From: Pictodentalium vernedei
Lineage: Eukaryota > Mollusca > Scaphopoda > Dentaliida > Dentaliidae
NCBI GenBank assembly: GCA_031216915.1
Contig: JAUFNR010000012.1
Coordinates: forward strand, 744,001-808,000
DNA: 64,000 nucleotides
Direction: 5' to 3'
Position 1 is the first letter of the stretch; each line of letters opens with the position of its first letter. Below are positions 43,283 to 54,006 of the stretch, piece by piece. A program made the position numbers and the translations under genes. Below the pieces are notes generated by a model. The model searched no databases and was not told where the DNA came from. It saw nothing but the letters and a program-made list of their open reading frames with translations.

Positions 43283-43471
43283 AGAATGATTAATGGCGCC
43301 AATTTCGGAACGTCCTTGACACTGCGCATGCGCAGTAGGGGCGAAGTGTGGAGGGCCTTTCAGGACATGTTTTCTTTAGTTTTAGATGCAAATTTTGGGG
43401 ATTGGGGGGCAAAATTTGTGTTTGGCCCTATATTTTAAGAGTTAGCACCAGCTATGTCTGGGTCATTGGTA
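43283..43471 (-). repeat. Right inverted terminal repeat (copy 4)
   Basis: Partner of 36612-36800; the palindrome is at 43321-43336. Confidence 0.8.
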
Positions 43472-43589
43472 AGTATAAAAAATATATAAATTACTATAAA
43501 TTTTTTAACTTTCATTTCGATTTGAAAAAAGTCCGTCATCACACGATATGCCTTAGTTCAGACCGCAAAATGCTCCCTCGTAGTTATAT

Positions 43590-44315
43590 AGTGATGAAGT
43601 GTCATGTCCAGATGATGCAGGCAAGGCAGTGGCATAGGAGATGGGCCCGCAGTGCCCGCATTGCGGGGGGGGGGGGGGCCTGGCTAGAAAGGGGGCCCCC
43701 GGCCCAAAACTTGAAGGACGTCCCAAAGCTGGAAGAAAGAGGGAAAGGGAGAGAAGGCGATAGTAAAAAAGAGTAGAGGACGGTGCCAGGTTGTGTATGT
43801 ATTGATATGTTTACCTGTGTGACTGTTTCTCAGGTCCACAGTGTACCAAATACACATAATTTCATACTCTCACTTCCACATGACATACTCTTTGTAGTCT
43901 ATGTATTATTCTTTTAAGTGAATGCTACATCATTGTAACTGATAGGGGTGAGAAATGAACAATATACATACATGGTGCCTCTCAAGTCACACATGTTGGG
44001 TGTGTATCGTTGGATGGTGGGGTGAAACTTAAAACATGTAATGAAAAAATCTACAGAGTCTTACTTTTAGAATCGATCCTATAGGCTATACCTTCATTTA
44101 ATTTATGGCGTATCTACTACATGAAATCCTGTATGCTAGGCATGGTAACAACACTAAATTTGCTCCCGTTTTAAAGGCAACCACCATTATGAAAGGGCCC
44201 CCATCTCTATCTCGCGCGGAGGGGGGGGGGGGCACAAGATTTTCTGCTACGCCACTGAGGCAAGGACCTTTGAACTCAAGTCCAATTTTCTAACCAAAGA
44301 GCCACCACACATCCT
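43590..44315 (-). mobile_element. Old tRNA-headed SINE, split by a hAT-like element
   Basis: Joining 43590-43626 to 44266-44315 gives, on the minus strand, GGTGGCTCTTTGGTTAGA (box A-like), GAGTTCAAAGG (box B-like) and a TGACACTTCATCAC body. Confidence 0.5.
43627..44257. mobile_element. hAT-like non-autonomous element
   Basis: The ends CAGTGGCATAG and CTACGCCACTG are inverted. A perfect 8-bp duplication AGGCAAGG (43619-43626 and 44258-44265) is the hAT hallmark. The interior has G-runs at 43665 and 44220 and no transposase. Confidence 0.75.
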
Positions 44316-44873
44316 TTTTTTCAAAGATACCATGACATCAGCGAGAGCACCTTCAGTTTGGTAAGATTTTGTTCACCAATAATTTTGTTACAGTCTATTA
44401 GAGTGCCAATAGACACCTTCCAATAATTTTCCCAAAATTTTACGTCAGTATTTTTTTGTACTGCTAAGCAAACAAGCTAATGTATACCGTAAAAAGCCAC
44501 TGCAGTGGCTTTGAGCACTTTTAACTACGGAATTGATAGTTCCTTCTAGCACTTAACCAGGTAAGAGACAATGGGAATATGTGTCACAAATAATGGCCAG
44601 TTCCATATCTTTATGTTGATCAGACATGACGGTCAAGTATTAAATCTGCCTCAGATATCAATAAATAAACAACAAGTTGCTGTTGGTTATCTCTGAGAGT
44701 TGTTTTATTAAAATTGCTTTGTTGAGATAGACATCAAGTTCATCATTCAGGCACAATCCCGTATGACTAGTAGTATATCATATTTATCATATGACTCGTC
44801 CGTTTTGTTCTCTTTAAAACATTTGATATTTTGTTTTCATAATAATCAGTGATAAATAAAGCATTCCATCAAT

Positions 44874-45052
44874 TTCATTGGTCAATTTCAAAACTGGACA
44901 ATTTGATTGGCTGAACAAAATACAACTGGGCCACATTTTCATAATTTGCATAATTCGAGTTTGGAGCTTTCATTGATCAGTTTCAAAACTGGACAATTTG
45001 ATTGGTTAAACAAAATACAACTGTGTCACATTTGCATAATTTCAGTAGGGAG
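44874..45052 (+). repeat. Two tandem units of about 100 bp
   Basis: TTTCAAAACTGGACAATTTG and the following ATTGG..AACAAAATACAACTG occur at 44886 and 44986. Bases 44316-44873 show nothing else. Confidence 0.6.
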
Positions 45053-45093
45053 AATTTACGTTATCTGTCCTATTTAGGGTGGGTTATATTGTA

Positions 45094-45314
45094 TTAATCT
45101 TTTACCTACAAGGAAAACGCCATTCATTTTTCTTTATATTTTAACATTTTGCTTCTAAAACATAGGTTATGATCCCTCATTGGAATGAGCTCGACGAGCT
45201 CGTTCCAATGAGGAGCCATAACCTATGTTTTGGAAGCAAAAAATGAAAATTTTTAGTTATACGAGGATGTTTTCTCTAAGTGCCGTCTGCAACTCAAGTT
45301 AGGTGATGGGTTAA
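45094..45314. mobile_element. TTAA-flanked MITE
   Basis: The element is 221 bp with central palindrome GGAATGAGCTCGACGAGCTC and ends TTAATCTTTTACCTAC and TTAGGTGATGGGTTAA. Confidence 0.6.
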
Positions 45315-45527
45315 AAAGTAATACTAAGTGGCTAATTTGTGCGTGTATGTGTCATATGATAAATAGAGCCAGAGGCTCGCCAAAACAGAAAATTCTTAGA
45401 CTCGTTTCATAAATATTATATGAGAAAAACACTCATTCCATATCCTCTATATATATATTCTGTGGAATAGGCATCATGCCAACACTGATTTACCATAATT
45501 TCAGTATTGAAAAAATACTTCTGCTAT

Positions 45528-46085
45528 TAGGCCTAAAAAAAAAGTTAACAATCTGTTTCTCAGGCCCTTTCACATGGTCCCTTTGGCTGTCGCATGCTCT
45601 CTTTTCATAACCAATGCAAACTTAAAAAAATAAAAATTAAATGGTTCGTGTCTGATATTTTACCTTAGTAGATAAATCGGATAAATTTGTCCCTTGAGTG
45701 TAACAGGGCTTTGCAATGCTTTAGCATTGCAATTTATTTATTTATTGGTGTTTACGGTCACATACTTATGCACAATGACTAATCATGATGGTGACAGTTT
45801 TACGGGTGGAGGAAGCCGGAGTACCCGGCGAGAACCTCAAGCAGGGTTGAAGACATGTGCACCATCGATGTGCAGTACGCCTTAGTACACGGCGTCATTG
45901 TGCCCCTATGTAGGCAACAAGTATAAAGTGCCTTGCACAAGGACACAACGTGGGTCATCCTGGACGGGGTTCAATATCGGGACCTCTAGCACAGAAGTCC
46001 AACAGTCTACCACTGAGCCACCATGCTCTTCTTTAGCATTGCAATGCCTTCTTGCACTCAAGGGACGAAATACACTACCACCTAT
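45528..46085. mobile_element. Palindromic MITE (TTAGGCC family), split by a SINE
   Basis: The left half matches 16112 onward up to the central hairpin; the outer right half is lost after CACTACCACC. Confidence 0.55.
45733..46031 (-). mobile_element. SINE with tRNA-like head, 13-bp target duplication
   Basis: It is flanked by TTTAGCATTGCAA at 45720-45732 and 46032-46044. The minus strand reads GGTGGCTCAGTGGTAGACT (box A). It inserted in the loop of the MITE hairpin. Confidence 0.75.
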
Positions 46086-46399
46086 TTGATGTAATGAAAA
46101 GGCTGAGAGAAAATACCCTGAGGAATTCCCTCTCAGTTTGTTGTAAAATCAATTGATTGGTGAGTAGTGCCTATGTTGTTTCTAACATTTTGACAAATCA
46201 TCAGTATGAGTTGATAGTTGAAAATGAATCTCTGTCTACTAGAGACATACAGCTGGTCAGTGTACCAAAAATACCATTCAGTTTTGGTATGGTATCATGT
46301 TAGTACTGACTATTTTACCAATACCATGGCCTCTGACTAGTGCAGGACGGTGTGATCCACAGCTAGGTAATAGCTAGGGCTAGGCAGTATTATCATATA

Positions 46400-47952
46400 C
46401 TACTCAAAGTTTGCTAAGCACCAAGTATATCCAACTACCTGTTTTACATTTTAGTTGAAATATTGTAATGAAAAGTGCATATATTTTTTATTTAATTATA
46501 TCTTTAATGATTTAAGTACAGAAATTAAGATTTTATTTGTGTTTGACATTATTTTTTAGCCTTTGAATACGATAACCATGGAAAATGGATATTATTGGTA
46601 AAAGAGGAAATTTTTCAATTTGCCAAAAAGTTGACGGAGCGAACTGGTATGGGTTCAATATCGTGTATGAGACCCATTATTGTTAATTACAGCTTGATGA
46701 CGCCTTCTCATGCTCCCAATCAGGTTCCTGGTGGTCCTTTGTGGGATGTTGTTCCATTCTTGGACCAGCATGGCACCAAGCCCCTGGACACTTCTTGGCT
46801 GGACTGGACTGGACGGGCTGAAATTGCAAGCTGTAACTCATTCCAGACATGTTCGATTGGACTGAGGTCAGGGGATTTTGCTGGCCAGTCCATACGCTCA
46901 ATCCCCTCCCTCTGTCAGTACTCCCCGACAGCATGAGCAACATGAGGACGGGCATTATCGTCCACCAGAATGAATCTATCACCCACTGCACCTGCATACA
47001 ATCTGACGTGGACATCCAGGATCTCATCAATATACCATTGTGCAGTCAATCTACCACATTCAAGGACACAGAGCTCTGTACATCTATCCCAGTTGATGCT
47101 GCCCCAGACCATGATTGACCCTCCACCATAGCGGTCATGCTCAGCAATTTTGGCTGCACGGAATCGCTCTCCTGGTCTTCTCCATACCCTAGAATGCCTA
47201 TCTGTGTGGTCTAGGCAGTACCTTGACTCATCTGTTAAAAAGACAGGTCGCCAATCTTCTCTGGTCCATGGCCCATTCATATTGTGGTTCTGTGGTAGCG
47301 GAATGCAAATACATGGTCTCGATCGGAGACCACCTTCGTGCAACCTTGCCCGGATAGTCTGCATCGACACATTTACTCTGTATGCATTCTGAAGGTCACT
47401 GCGAAGCTGGGTTGCTGTGGCAAAGCGGTTCCTACGGGCCTGAATGATCAAAAACTGGTCTTCAGCTGCAGATGTTGCTCTGTATCTGCCACCACCATAA
47501 CGTCTTACTGGTGTGCCATACTGCTGAAATCTTGCCCAGGCTCTGGTGATCACCATATGGTTCACACCAAGGGCTTCAGCAATCTGGCAATAGGTAGCCC
47601 CTTGCTCCACCATCCCTACAGCCCACCACATTTCTGCTTCAGACAAATGTATTCTTACATTTGCATTTGCCATTTTCAATCATTAGATCGTAAGGGTTTG
47701 TGTTGAAATGAAGATTGAATACCATACACATCTCATGTACATGCAGACAGTACACGAAAACATCATGAAATCAAGGGGTACATGCTTTCCATGGCTGTCA
47801 CGAAAAGTCTGCCTGTCAAGAGAGCTAATGTAAACACTGGGGACCATCTCAATACATTCCTCAATCATATCCACCAAAAATATCGCAAATATGTCACCAG
47901 CAAATTTTACAAACAGGTGTCAGATATTTGGTGCTTAGCAAACTTTGAGTAG
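46400..47952 (-). mobile_element. Tc1/mariner-like transposon (1553 bp)
   Basis: Inverted ends CTACTCAAAGTTTGCTAAGC and GCTTAGCAAACTTTGAGTAG are flanked by TA on both sides. It contains one transposase gene on the minus strand and noncoding ends of about 250-280 bp. Confidence 0.85.
46655..47673 (-). pseudogene. Tc1-like transposase, broken
   Basis: This is the enzyme for cut-and-paste transposition at TA. It starts at ATG 47673. The N-terminal paired-type helix-turn-helix is visible (LSEAEMWWAVGMVEQG, QIAEALGVNHMVI), then a second HTH around TATQLRSDLQ. The catalytic domain has FLTDESRY and ILVDDNARPH (two Asp). TGA follows VGEY at about 46912-46914, before the third catalytic residue. After the stop the homology continues as MDWPAKSPDLSPIEHVWNEL, supplying the Glu of a DD34E triad. 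One frameshift follows near 46795. The legible length of about 340 codons is normal for the family, so the gene is full length but disabled by one stop and one shift. Confidence 0.85.
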
Positions 47953-47959
47953 TATATAT

Positions 47960-48780
47960 ATATCCCGTCGAATAGGCATCATTTACCATAATTTCAGTGT
48001 TGAAAACATACTTCTGTCATTAGGCCAAAAAAAGATATAAATCTGTTTCACAGGCCATCCTACACGGTAATTTTGGCTGCAGCATGCTTTCTTTTTATAA
48101 CCAATGCACACTTGAAAAAATAAAAACTGAATGGTTTATACCCAAGTTAATAAAATTGATAAATTTGTCCCTTGAGTGCAACAGGGCTTTGCAATACTTT
48201 AGCATTGCAAAGCCCTCTTGCACTCAAGGGATGAAATACACCACCACCCATGCTATTCTGTAGATTACGAGGCCTAAAACATAACACAAACTAAGAACAC
48301 GAACTTTTGATGGCAAAGAAATGATTACAAAAATAAAAAAAACGCCCACCCATATGCAATTTTTTTTTAAAACGGCTTGAGAAACAGAATATCTAGTTTG
48401 TGGGGCCTTATGTAATCTGTCCATCTGTTAACATTTTTTGGTTTCTGACCGATAACTTCAGTTTGGATCATTTGATCTGAACCAAAGTTGGTTCAATTCA
48501 AAATGCCTAACAGGCATATTTAGCCACGCCTGGCGGTGCTATTCTTATAATATCAAATGATTGGTGAGTAGTGCCTATGTTATTTCAAACATTTTGACAA
48601 ATCATCATCATGAGTTGATAGTTGAAAATGAATCTTTGTCTACAAGAGACCTAAAGGTGGGAAATGTACCAAAAATACAATTCAGTATTGCTATGGTGTC
48701 ATGTCAGTACCGATATATTTTACCGACACCATGGTCTCTGTCTGACTAGTGCATGGCTAGGTAGTACACCAAAAATACTG
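47960..48780 (+). repeat. Compound direct repeat, right copy
   Basis: Colinear with 45455-46380 but without the SINE. Bases 48781-48990 show no recognisable feature. Confidence 0.6.
48020..48410. mobile_element. Palindromic MITE (TTAGGCC family), full length
   Basis: Uninterrupted copy. The central hairpin GTGCAACAGGGCTTTGCAAT pairs with ATTGCAAAGCCCTCTTGCAC. Confidence 0.65.
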
Positions 48781-48995
48781 CCTGGTATCATGCCAATACC
48801 AAATTCCCAGGCCCAAAACTAGGACCTCAAAATTTTTCACCATGGATGGGTGAGAGTTAACATTTTCCGACAGTGTTCCCAGGTTGTTGATTGTTGGTAC
48901 AATCTTAAAACCTAACTTGATTTTCTTCTTTAACTGGTGGAGAACTAACCTTTTCTTGGTTGCTAAAAATTTTTTTATATGTCTTTGCCTTGTTA

Positions 48996-49418
48996 CAGTG
49001 AGCCCACTTAATTGGATATCTCTTAACTGAATAATCCTGTTAATTGAATATAATTTCCCAACACAAAACCATTTACCATACCTCCAGTATACATTTGATC
49101 TGTTAATTGAATATAGGTTATAAACTCAAGTTAATTGAATAAAAAATCTTGTAACCTGTCTAGGAATTACCCTGACTCTCCCCAGTTTTCCTTTGTTTAT
49201 AAACCTATTTGGCCTCAGTACATCCAACACAGGCATTTAATCTATTATATCTTGTTTGACAGAGCTCATGGAGCTCTGTCAAACAAGATATAATAGAATA
49301 AATGCTAAGTTTATCTCTAGAATACAGGAAACAAACACATTCCCTGTTAATTGAATACTCTTGTTAACTGAATAATTTTCATTAGCAAAGTGGCTATTCT
49401 ATTAACAGGATTTCACTG
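48996..49418. mobile_element. pogo/Tigger-like MITE
   Basis: The ends CAGTGAGCCCAC... and ...GGATTTCACTG are flanked by TA. Subterminal repeats TTAACTGAATAAT/GTTAATTGAATA occur at both sides. Its centre holds a perfect 27-bp-arm hairpin at 49241-49297. It inserted in a copy of the repeat with TTTGCCTTGTTACAATTTAT, whose other part resumes at 49425. Confidence 0.6.
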
Positions 49419-50343
49419 TATAAGGCTCTCTCCCATAAATTGTGACAAGGCAAATCCATCGATAAAATAAATTCACTTCAAAAGATGATGTGAATCACAT
49501 TCACAGAAACCTTCAAATTGTGGTATCAAAACGTAAGAATGGAGCCCAAATATGTAGTGATGCGGTCTAGTCTGTGGTCCACCCCTGGATTGCGGTCTGG
49601 GCAGGACCGGGTGCCACTGGACCGGTTTACACTCCCAGTCCAGTATTTTCTGGTCCATTCCACTATTTTACATCAAGGCAACTATCGCAAATTTAACGTG
49701 TATATATTCCAATATACAATGAGCAACGATATTTAATGGGTTCAAGTGGTTAATAGTCAAATATGTGATGCCATGAAAACATCACAATCACATATATAGA
49801 TGTCATGATCCCCATGCTGCACGTGTCAGCGATTCAGCTGAACACGGCTTTATGGGCGGTCACATGCTTTTGATGCTGTCGACTTGTGGCCGCGTGCTTT
49901 GATGTTGCCTATTTCTGACTTCTCGTCATTCGCGGCATAGTTGCAATGCCAGAAGTCTGCCAAAACAGATACCGAGGTGACTGCATGTGTCACACAGGCC
50001 TTTTCAAAGATCAAAAGGTAGAAATGATGATTGAAAGATTTTATTTTATTTTTTTTTCTATGTTCAATACGGTGTATTGCCTAAAACAGATGTGAGAATG
50101 AATATAATAGTGAATATTCGCATTAGTGCATTGGCTTTTGCAGTGTGCCCTTGACATCACTGCCATCAGAGGCAGACAATGTTAAACACAATCGTCAAAC
50201 AATGTATAGGCACTCTTTGAAAAGCAGTCAATTTTATTTTTTTAATATACAGGTTAACAGCTTTGAGACAACGGGCCATTCAATAGCCGGTAGAGTGCTA
50301 AATTATTTTTCGTCATAGAAATTTGTTCAAATGTCTTTGCCTT

Positions 50344-50391
50344 GTTACAATTTATGGGAGAGTGCCTAGGCGCACTCCCATAAATTGTAAC
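50344..50391. repeat. Palindromic core of a short repeat
   Basis: GTTACAATTTATGGGAG is inverted as CTCCCATAAATTGTAAC around GTGCCTAGGCG. Related pieces are at 49430-49450 and 6856-6905. The stretch 49450-50300 has no supported gene. Confidence 0.6.
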
Positions 50392-50660
50392 CAAGCTAAT
50401 ACACACAGATGGAATAATTTCTCTCCAAAGATAATATGAAGCACATCCACAGAAAATGAAGCCTCTAAGTTCCTTTACCTGCACTTCAGAAAAGAGCCCA
50501 AATATGGGCTTCCTGCACTCTAACAGTTAACATATGAGTGGACCTGACCACTTTGGACTGGTCCAGGCATGGGTATCGGACTGGAATGACCTGTACTGTA
50601 ACAGACTGAACTGTCTTGACAGTGGAGTGGACCATAATGGGTGGTCCGATCCACATCAAA

Positions 50661-50910
50661 AAATTGATTTGTCCCTTGAGTGCAATAGGGCTTTGCAATG
50701 CTTTAGCATTGCAAAGCCCTCTTACACTCAAGGGATGAAATACACCACCACCCATGCTATTCTGTAGATTGTGAAGCCTAAAACATAACACAAACTGAGA
50801 ACACGAACTTTGATGGCAAAGAAATGATTACAAAAATTTAAAAAATGCCCTCCCATATGCAATTTTAAAAAACAATGGCTTGAGAAACAGAAGATCTACT
50901 TTGTGGTGTC
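50661..50910. mobile_element. Palindromic MITE (TTAGGCC family), 5' truncated
   Basis: It starts at ATTTGTCCCTTGAGTGC and keeps the central hairpin and right end. Bases 50911-51220 hold two diverged units with ATCTATTAACA..TTTTGGTTTC (also at 48425), a pearl-like module. Confidence 0.6.
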
Positions 50911-51220
50911 TCATGAAATCTGTCCATCCATTAACATTTTTGGTTTCTGAGCGATAATTTCAGTTTGGATTATTTGATCTCAACCAAAGTTGGCATGTGT
51001 ATTACTCAGCTAGTAATACAGGCCAAGTTTCGAATATGGGTTCCATCCAATTATTTTTGCATGAGCTATGCCCCTTTTTCAACTCAGAATTCGACCATCT
51101 ATTAACAGTTTTGGTTTCCAATCTATAACTCCAGTTTGGATCATTTGATCTCAACCAAAGGGCTTTCAGCACTCGAAGAGTTCAAACAATAATAACTGAC
51201 ACGAGTTGGAAATGTTTATT

Positions 51221-51608
51221 GGGCCTAAAAAAAGTTTAAAATATGTTTCTCAGGCTCTTCTGCACGGTCATTTTGGCTACCACATCCTCTCTTTTTATAA
51301 CCAATGCAAACTTAAAATTAAATGGTTTATGTCTGATATTTTACCCAAGTTAATAAAGTTGATAAATTTGTCCCTTGAGTCAAAAAGGTTTTGCAGTGCT
51401 TCACCATTGCAAAGCCTTCTTGCAGGTAAGGGATGAAATACACCACCACCCATGCTAATCTATAGATTGTGAGGCCTAAAACATAAAACAAACCAAGAAC
51501 ATGAACTTTTGATGGCAAAGAAATAATCACAAGAATTAAAATAAAAATAAAAAAATCTCCTGCCCACATATAATTTTAAAAAAACCAAAGAGGTTGTGGG
51601 GCCTTATT
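51221..51608. mobile_element. Palindromic MITE (TTAGGCC family), full length
   Basis: It runs from GGGCCTAAAAAAAGTTTAAA to GTGGGGCCTTA; the central hairpin is imperfect. Bases 51609-52094 contain no recognisable gene or repeat. Confidence 0.6.
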
Positions 51609-52094
51609 ATTATTATTTTAAAGCAATACTTTTGTTTAATGAAAGTTATTCTTTAAAATAATAATACACCAAATTATTTGTTGTACAAGATTATTCAATT
51701 CTCATGTACTTAAAATGAGCGCTATCATGCAAAGGATATTTGAAACATAAGGGAAATTTTGCATAATGAAAACTGTAGTTTCATCATATGATCAACTTTT
51801 TTTTCAAATTAGGGGCTTTAAAAAAAAATGTTGGCATTCAAGAAACCAGCAATTTTTTCTGCCAGACAATAAAAAAAATTCTGACGGGTGGGGGGGATGG
51901 GGATGGCTGAATCAGAGGAACCCCTGGCACCCCATAAGCCACTAGCTTCGGGCCTGCATATTCCGTACTAATATTGAGGTATATCACTGCCAAAATACTG
52001 ACAGCAAGCTGGAAACTTCCAAATTTTAGTACTGTCCAGCTCTACAGTGTAAATTGATCGTTGCTTCTTTGTCACGTAAAATTTATTTTTAGCA

Positions 52095-52248
52095 TCATTC
52101 TTGTCCTGTCCACCATAGTTTCAAGCTGTAATCCACATTATCACTAAGAGCTGTGACATCGTCACTTTCTGAATCACTACTGTCTCCAAGAGCTGGGAAA
52201 TGTCGCTGACCTGAAGCAGTTGCAAGTAATGGCAGTGAAGGATGTACA
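52095..52248 (-). CDS. WRAP53: WRAP53/TCAB1 WD-repeat protein, last exon
   Basis: On the minus strand a TTTTTTCAG acceptor precedes the exon, which codes 50 residues to a TGA at 52095-52097. VHPSLPLLATASGQR is the conserved last-WD-repeat signature of WRAP53. A short acidic linker (DSSDSESDD) and a LKLWWTGQE end follow, as in the family. The protein binds the CAB box of telomerase RNA and small Cajal-body RNAs and takes them to Cajal bodies. One base (the last of a codon) comes from the previous exon. Transcription converges with FARSB. The intron upstream holds a TTAA MITE, a hAT MITE, a foldback and SINEs. Confidence 0.85.
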
Positions 52249-52271
52249 CTGAAAAAATAGGAAATAATATA

Positions 52272-52521
52272 TTAACCATTCATCCAACATAATGGCCAAG
52301 ACCAGCCAGCATTAATTGCCAAAATCTCTATTCAGTTTTCATAATTTTTTCACTTTCTGTCTCAAAAACATAGCTTATGGCCTGTCAATGGAACAATCTC
52401 ATTGAGTTCATTCCAATGAGGGGTCATAAGCTATGCTTTTGACGCAAAAATGAAAAAACATAGTTATTCAAGAATTTTATTTGCAAGTGTCGTCTGCTTT
52501 TCGCGTGAGGTAAAGAGTTAA
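52272..52521. mobile_element. TTAA-flanked MITE, uninterrupted copy
   Basis: 250 bp with the sequence CATAATTTTTTCACTTTCTG, the empty form of the site where DIRS copy 2 sits in its relative. It begins about 24 bp upstream of the WRAP53 last exon's splice acceptor. Confidence 0.7.
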
Positions 52522-52548
52522 TGATGGGATGAGAAAATGTGATAAAAC

Positions 52549-53094
52549 TAGGGCTGTCACGATTAATCGATTAATAGATTGTCGATCGGTCGTGCCGAAA
52601 TCAATTAGTATTTTTCGTTGTCAAAGAATCGGTAAATTTTACACCGTTTTAGACGTTTAATAATAAAAAAAAAAATTTGATGAAAAAACTATGGTTTCTA
52701 AAGATAAAAGCTCAAGAACGTCGACGTTAACCCTCAAGAATCCGTTAGAAGCATTTGTCTTTTAGATACATTCAAAGCTTTGATGTTCTGAACTTTTGAG
52801 CCGTCAGTGTAATAATCAAGACCGGTCGGCAGTTGCGAAATTGCAAAGTTTGCAACTGATGACCGGTCTTGATTATTACACTGACAGTTCAAAAGTTCAG
52901 AATATCAAAGCTTTGAATGTACCAAAAAGAGGATCGTCTTCGTTGTTTACTTGAGGTAGATCAACTGACTTGAACTTCATTTTTAACGACTTCAAAGAGA
53001 GAGAAAGGGGGTCATCTAGGTATGATTAATCGATTATTATCGATTATTTGCAACGATTAATCGATTCCTAAATTTAAAAATTGTGACAGCGCTA
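52549..53094. mobile_element. hAT-like MITE with long internal palindrome
   Basis: It begins TAGGGCTGTCACGATTAATC and ends inverted with GTGACAGCGCTA. The flanks GATAAAAC (52541-52548) and GATCAAAC (53095-53102) are an 8-bp duplication with one change. Inner arms 52768-52827 and 52861-52920 pair over 60 bp with about four mismatches. Confidence 0.75.
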
Positions 53095-53190
53095 GATCAA
53101 ACGGTCTATTGCTGCATCACTTGTGTATCATCCTACTGGTTGAGACATGAAATGGTCCCCCCCCCCCCCCCCCCCCCCCCATGCACATTA

Positions 53191-53818
53191 GTGAAAATCA
53201 ACTGCCCAGGTCCTCATGCCTTGAGGGGCCCCTCAAGCCCTGGTACTCATGTCATGCCCACTTTTGTTATAACTGACAAGTTTTGTCAAAGCTCCCACTT
53301 TTGTAATAATGTCAGGTTAGTGACATTGATTACCCAGCTAATATGACCTAGAATTACGTACTACCCAAGTCAACAACACGATGGTATAAGGTGAGTTTGT
53401 TGAACTTTGGACTAACAGTATGGGGGATTATGTCAATGTGAAAGGGAAAAAAAATAATGTCTTACAAAACCTGTTGATTTCTATGACAAAAGTGGCAATA
53501 GTTTTTTTTGTGACAAAAACTGGCTATTTTTTATTACAAAACTGGCAAACTAATTTATGACAAAACCTGAACATTTTTATTAGAAAAATGGGTGCTAAAA
53601 CAAAACCTGGCGATTTTTAGAACAAAACTGGTAACCGAATTCATGAAAAAAACCTGGCGACTTTTATTACAAAAATGGAAGCTATAACAAAACCTGGCGA
53701 TTTTTATTACCAAAATGAGAGCTATGATAAAACTTGTCAGTTATGACAAAAGTGGGAGTGACAGTCCCAGGGTTCAGGGGCCCCTCAAGGCACGAGGACC
53801 AAAGCAGTTGATTTTCAC
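53191..53818. repeat. Foldback element with imperfect minisatellite core
   Basis: The arms 53191-53287 and 53725-53818 are inverted (GTGAAAATCAACTG, GAGGGGCCCCTCAAG, ATAACTGACAAGTTTT). Between them ACAAAACCTGGCGATTTTTA-like units recur from 53465 to 53725. A C-run of about 23 precedes it. Confidence 0.65.
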
Positions 53819-54006
53819 CCGTCAGCTATGACAAAAGTGGCTGTAACAGACTCCCAAATAGTGTGCCTCTGATTAATGAAGCCAATTTATCACTGAACAT
53901 CAGTGACATTTCTCTTAAGAATGATGTTTTGAAGACTTGAATACTTTGTGTTTTATTTATACAGTACTATTATTAGCCTACCCAAAAATTGTTTGACATC
54001 CCTCAT

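Larger units (their letters stand above)
36600..43509 (+). mobile_element. DIRS element, degenerate RT-deleted copy 4 (6910 bp)
   Basis: It is nearly identical to copy 3 across its length, including stops and the deletion of the polymerase core, but with different flanks (ACACATTAT on the left, TTTCATTTCG on the right). It lacks the extra 1271-bp unit and a mosaic insert of about 200 bp. It keeps a 56-bp stretch after CATATGCTG (about 38818-38873) that copy 3 has lost. Confidence 0.88.
45455..46380 (+). repeat. Compound direct repeat, left copy
   Basis: It starts GAATAGGCATCAT, carries a palindromic MITE and ends with GTGAGTAGTGCCTATGTT... to ACTAGTGCA. The same order recurs at 47960-48780, on the other side of the Tc1-like element. 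Confidence 0.6.

Noticed and set aside
46683-47118. Plus- and minus-strand frames of 89-115 codons over the transposase 3' part
   Set aside because: They are other frames of the broken Tc1 transposase. Only the minus frame with SPDLSPIEHVW has family homology.
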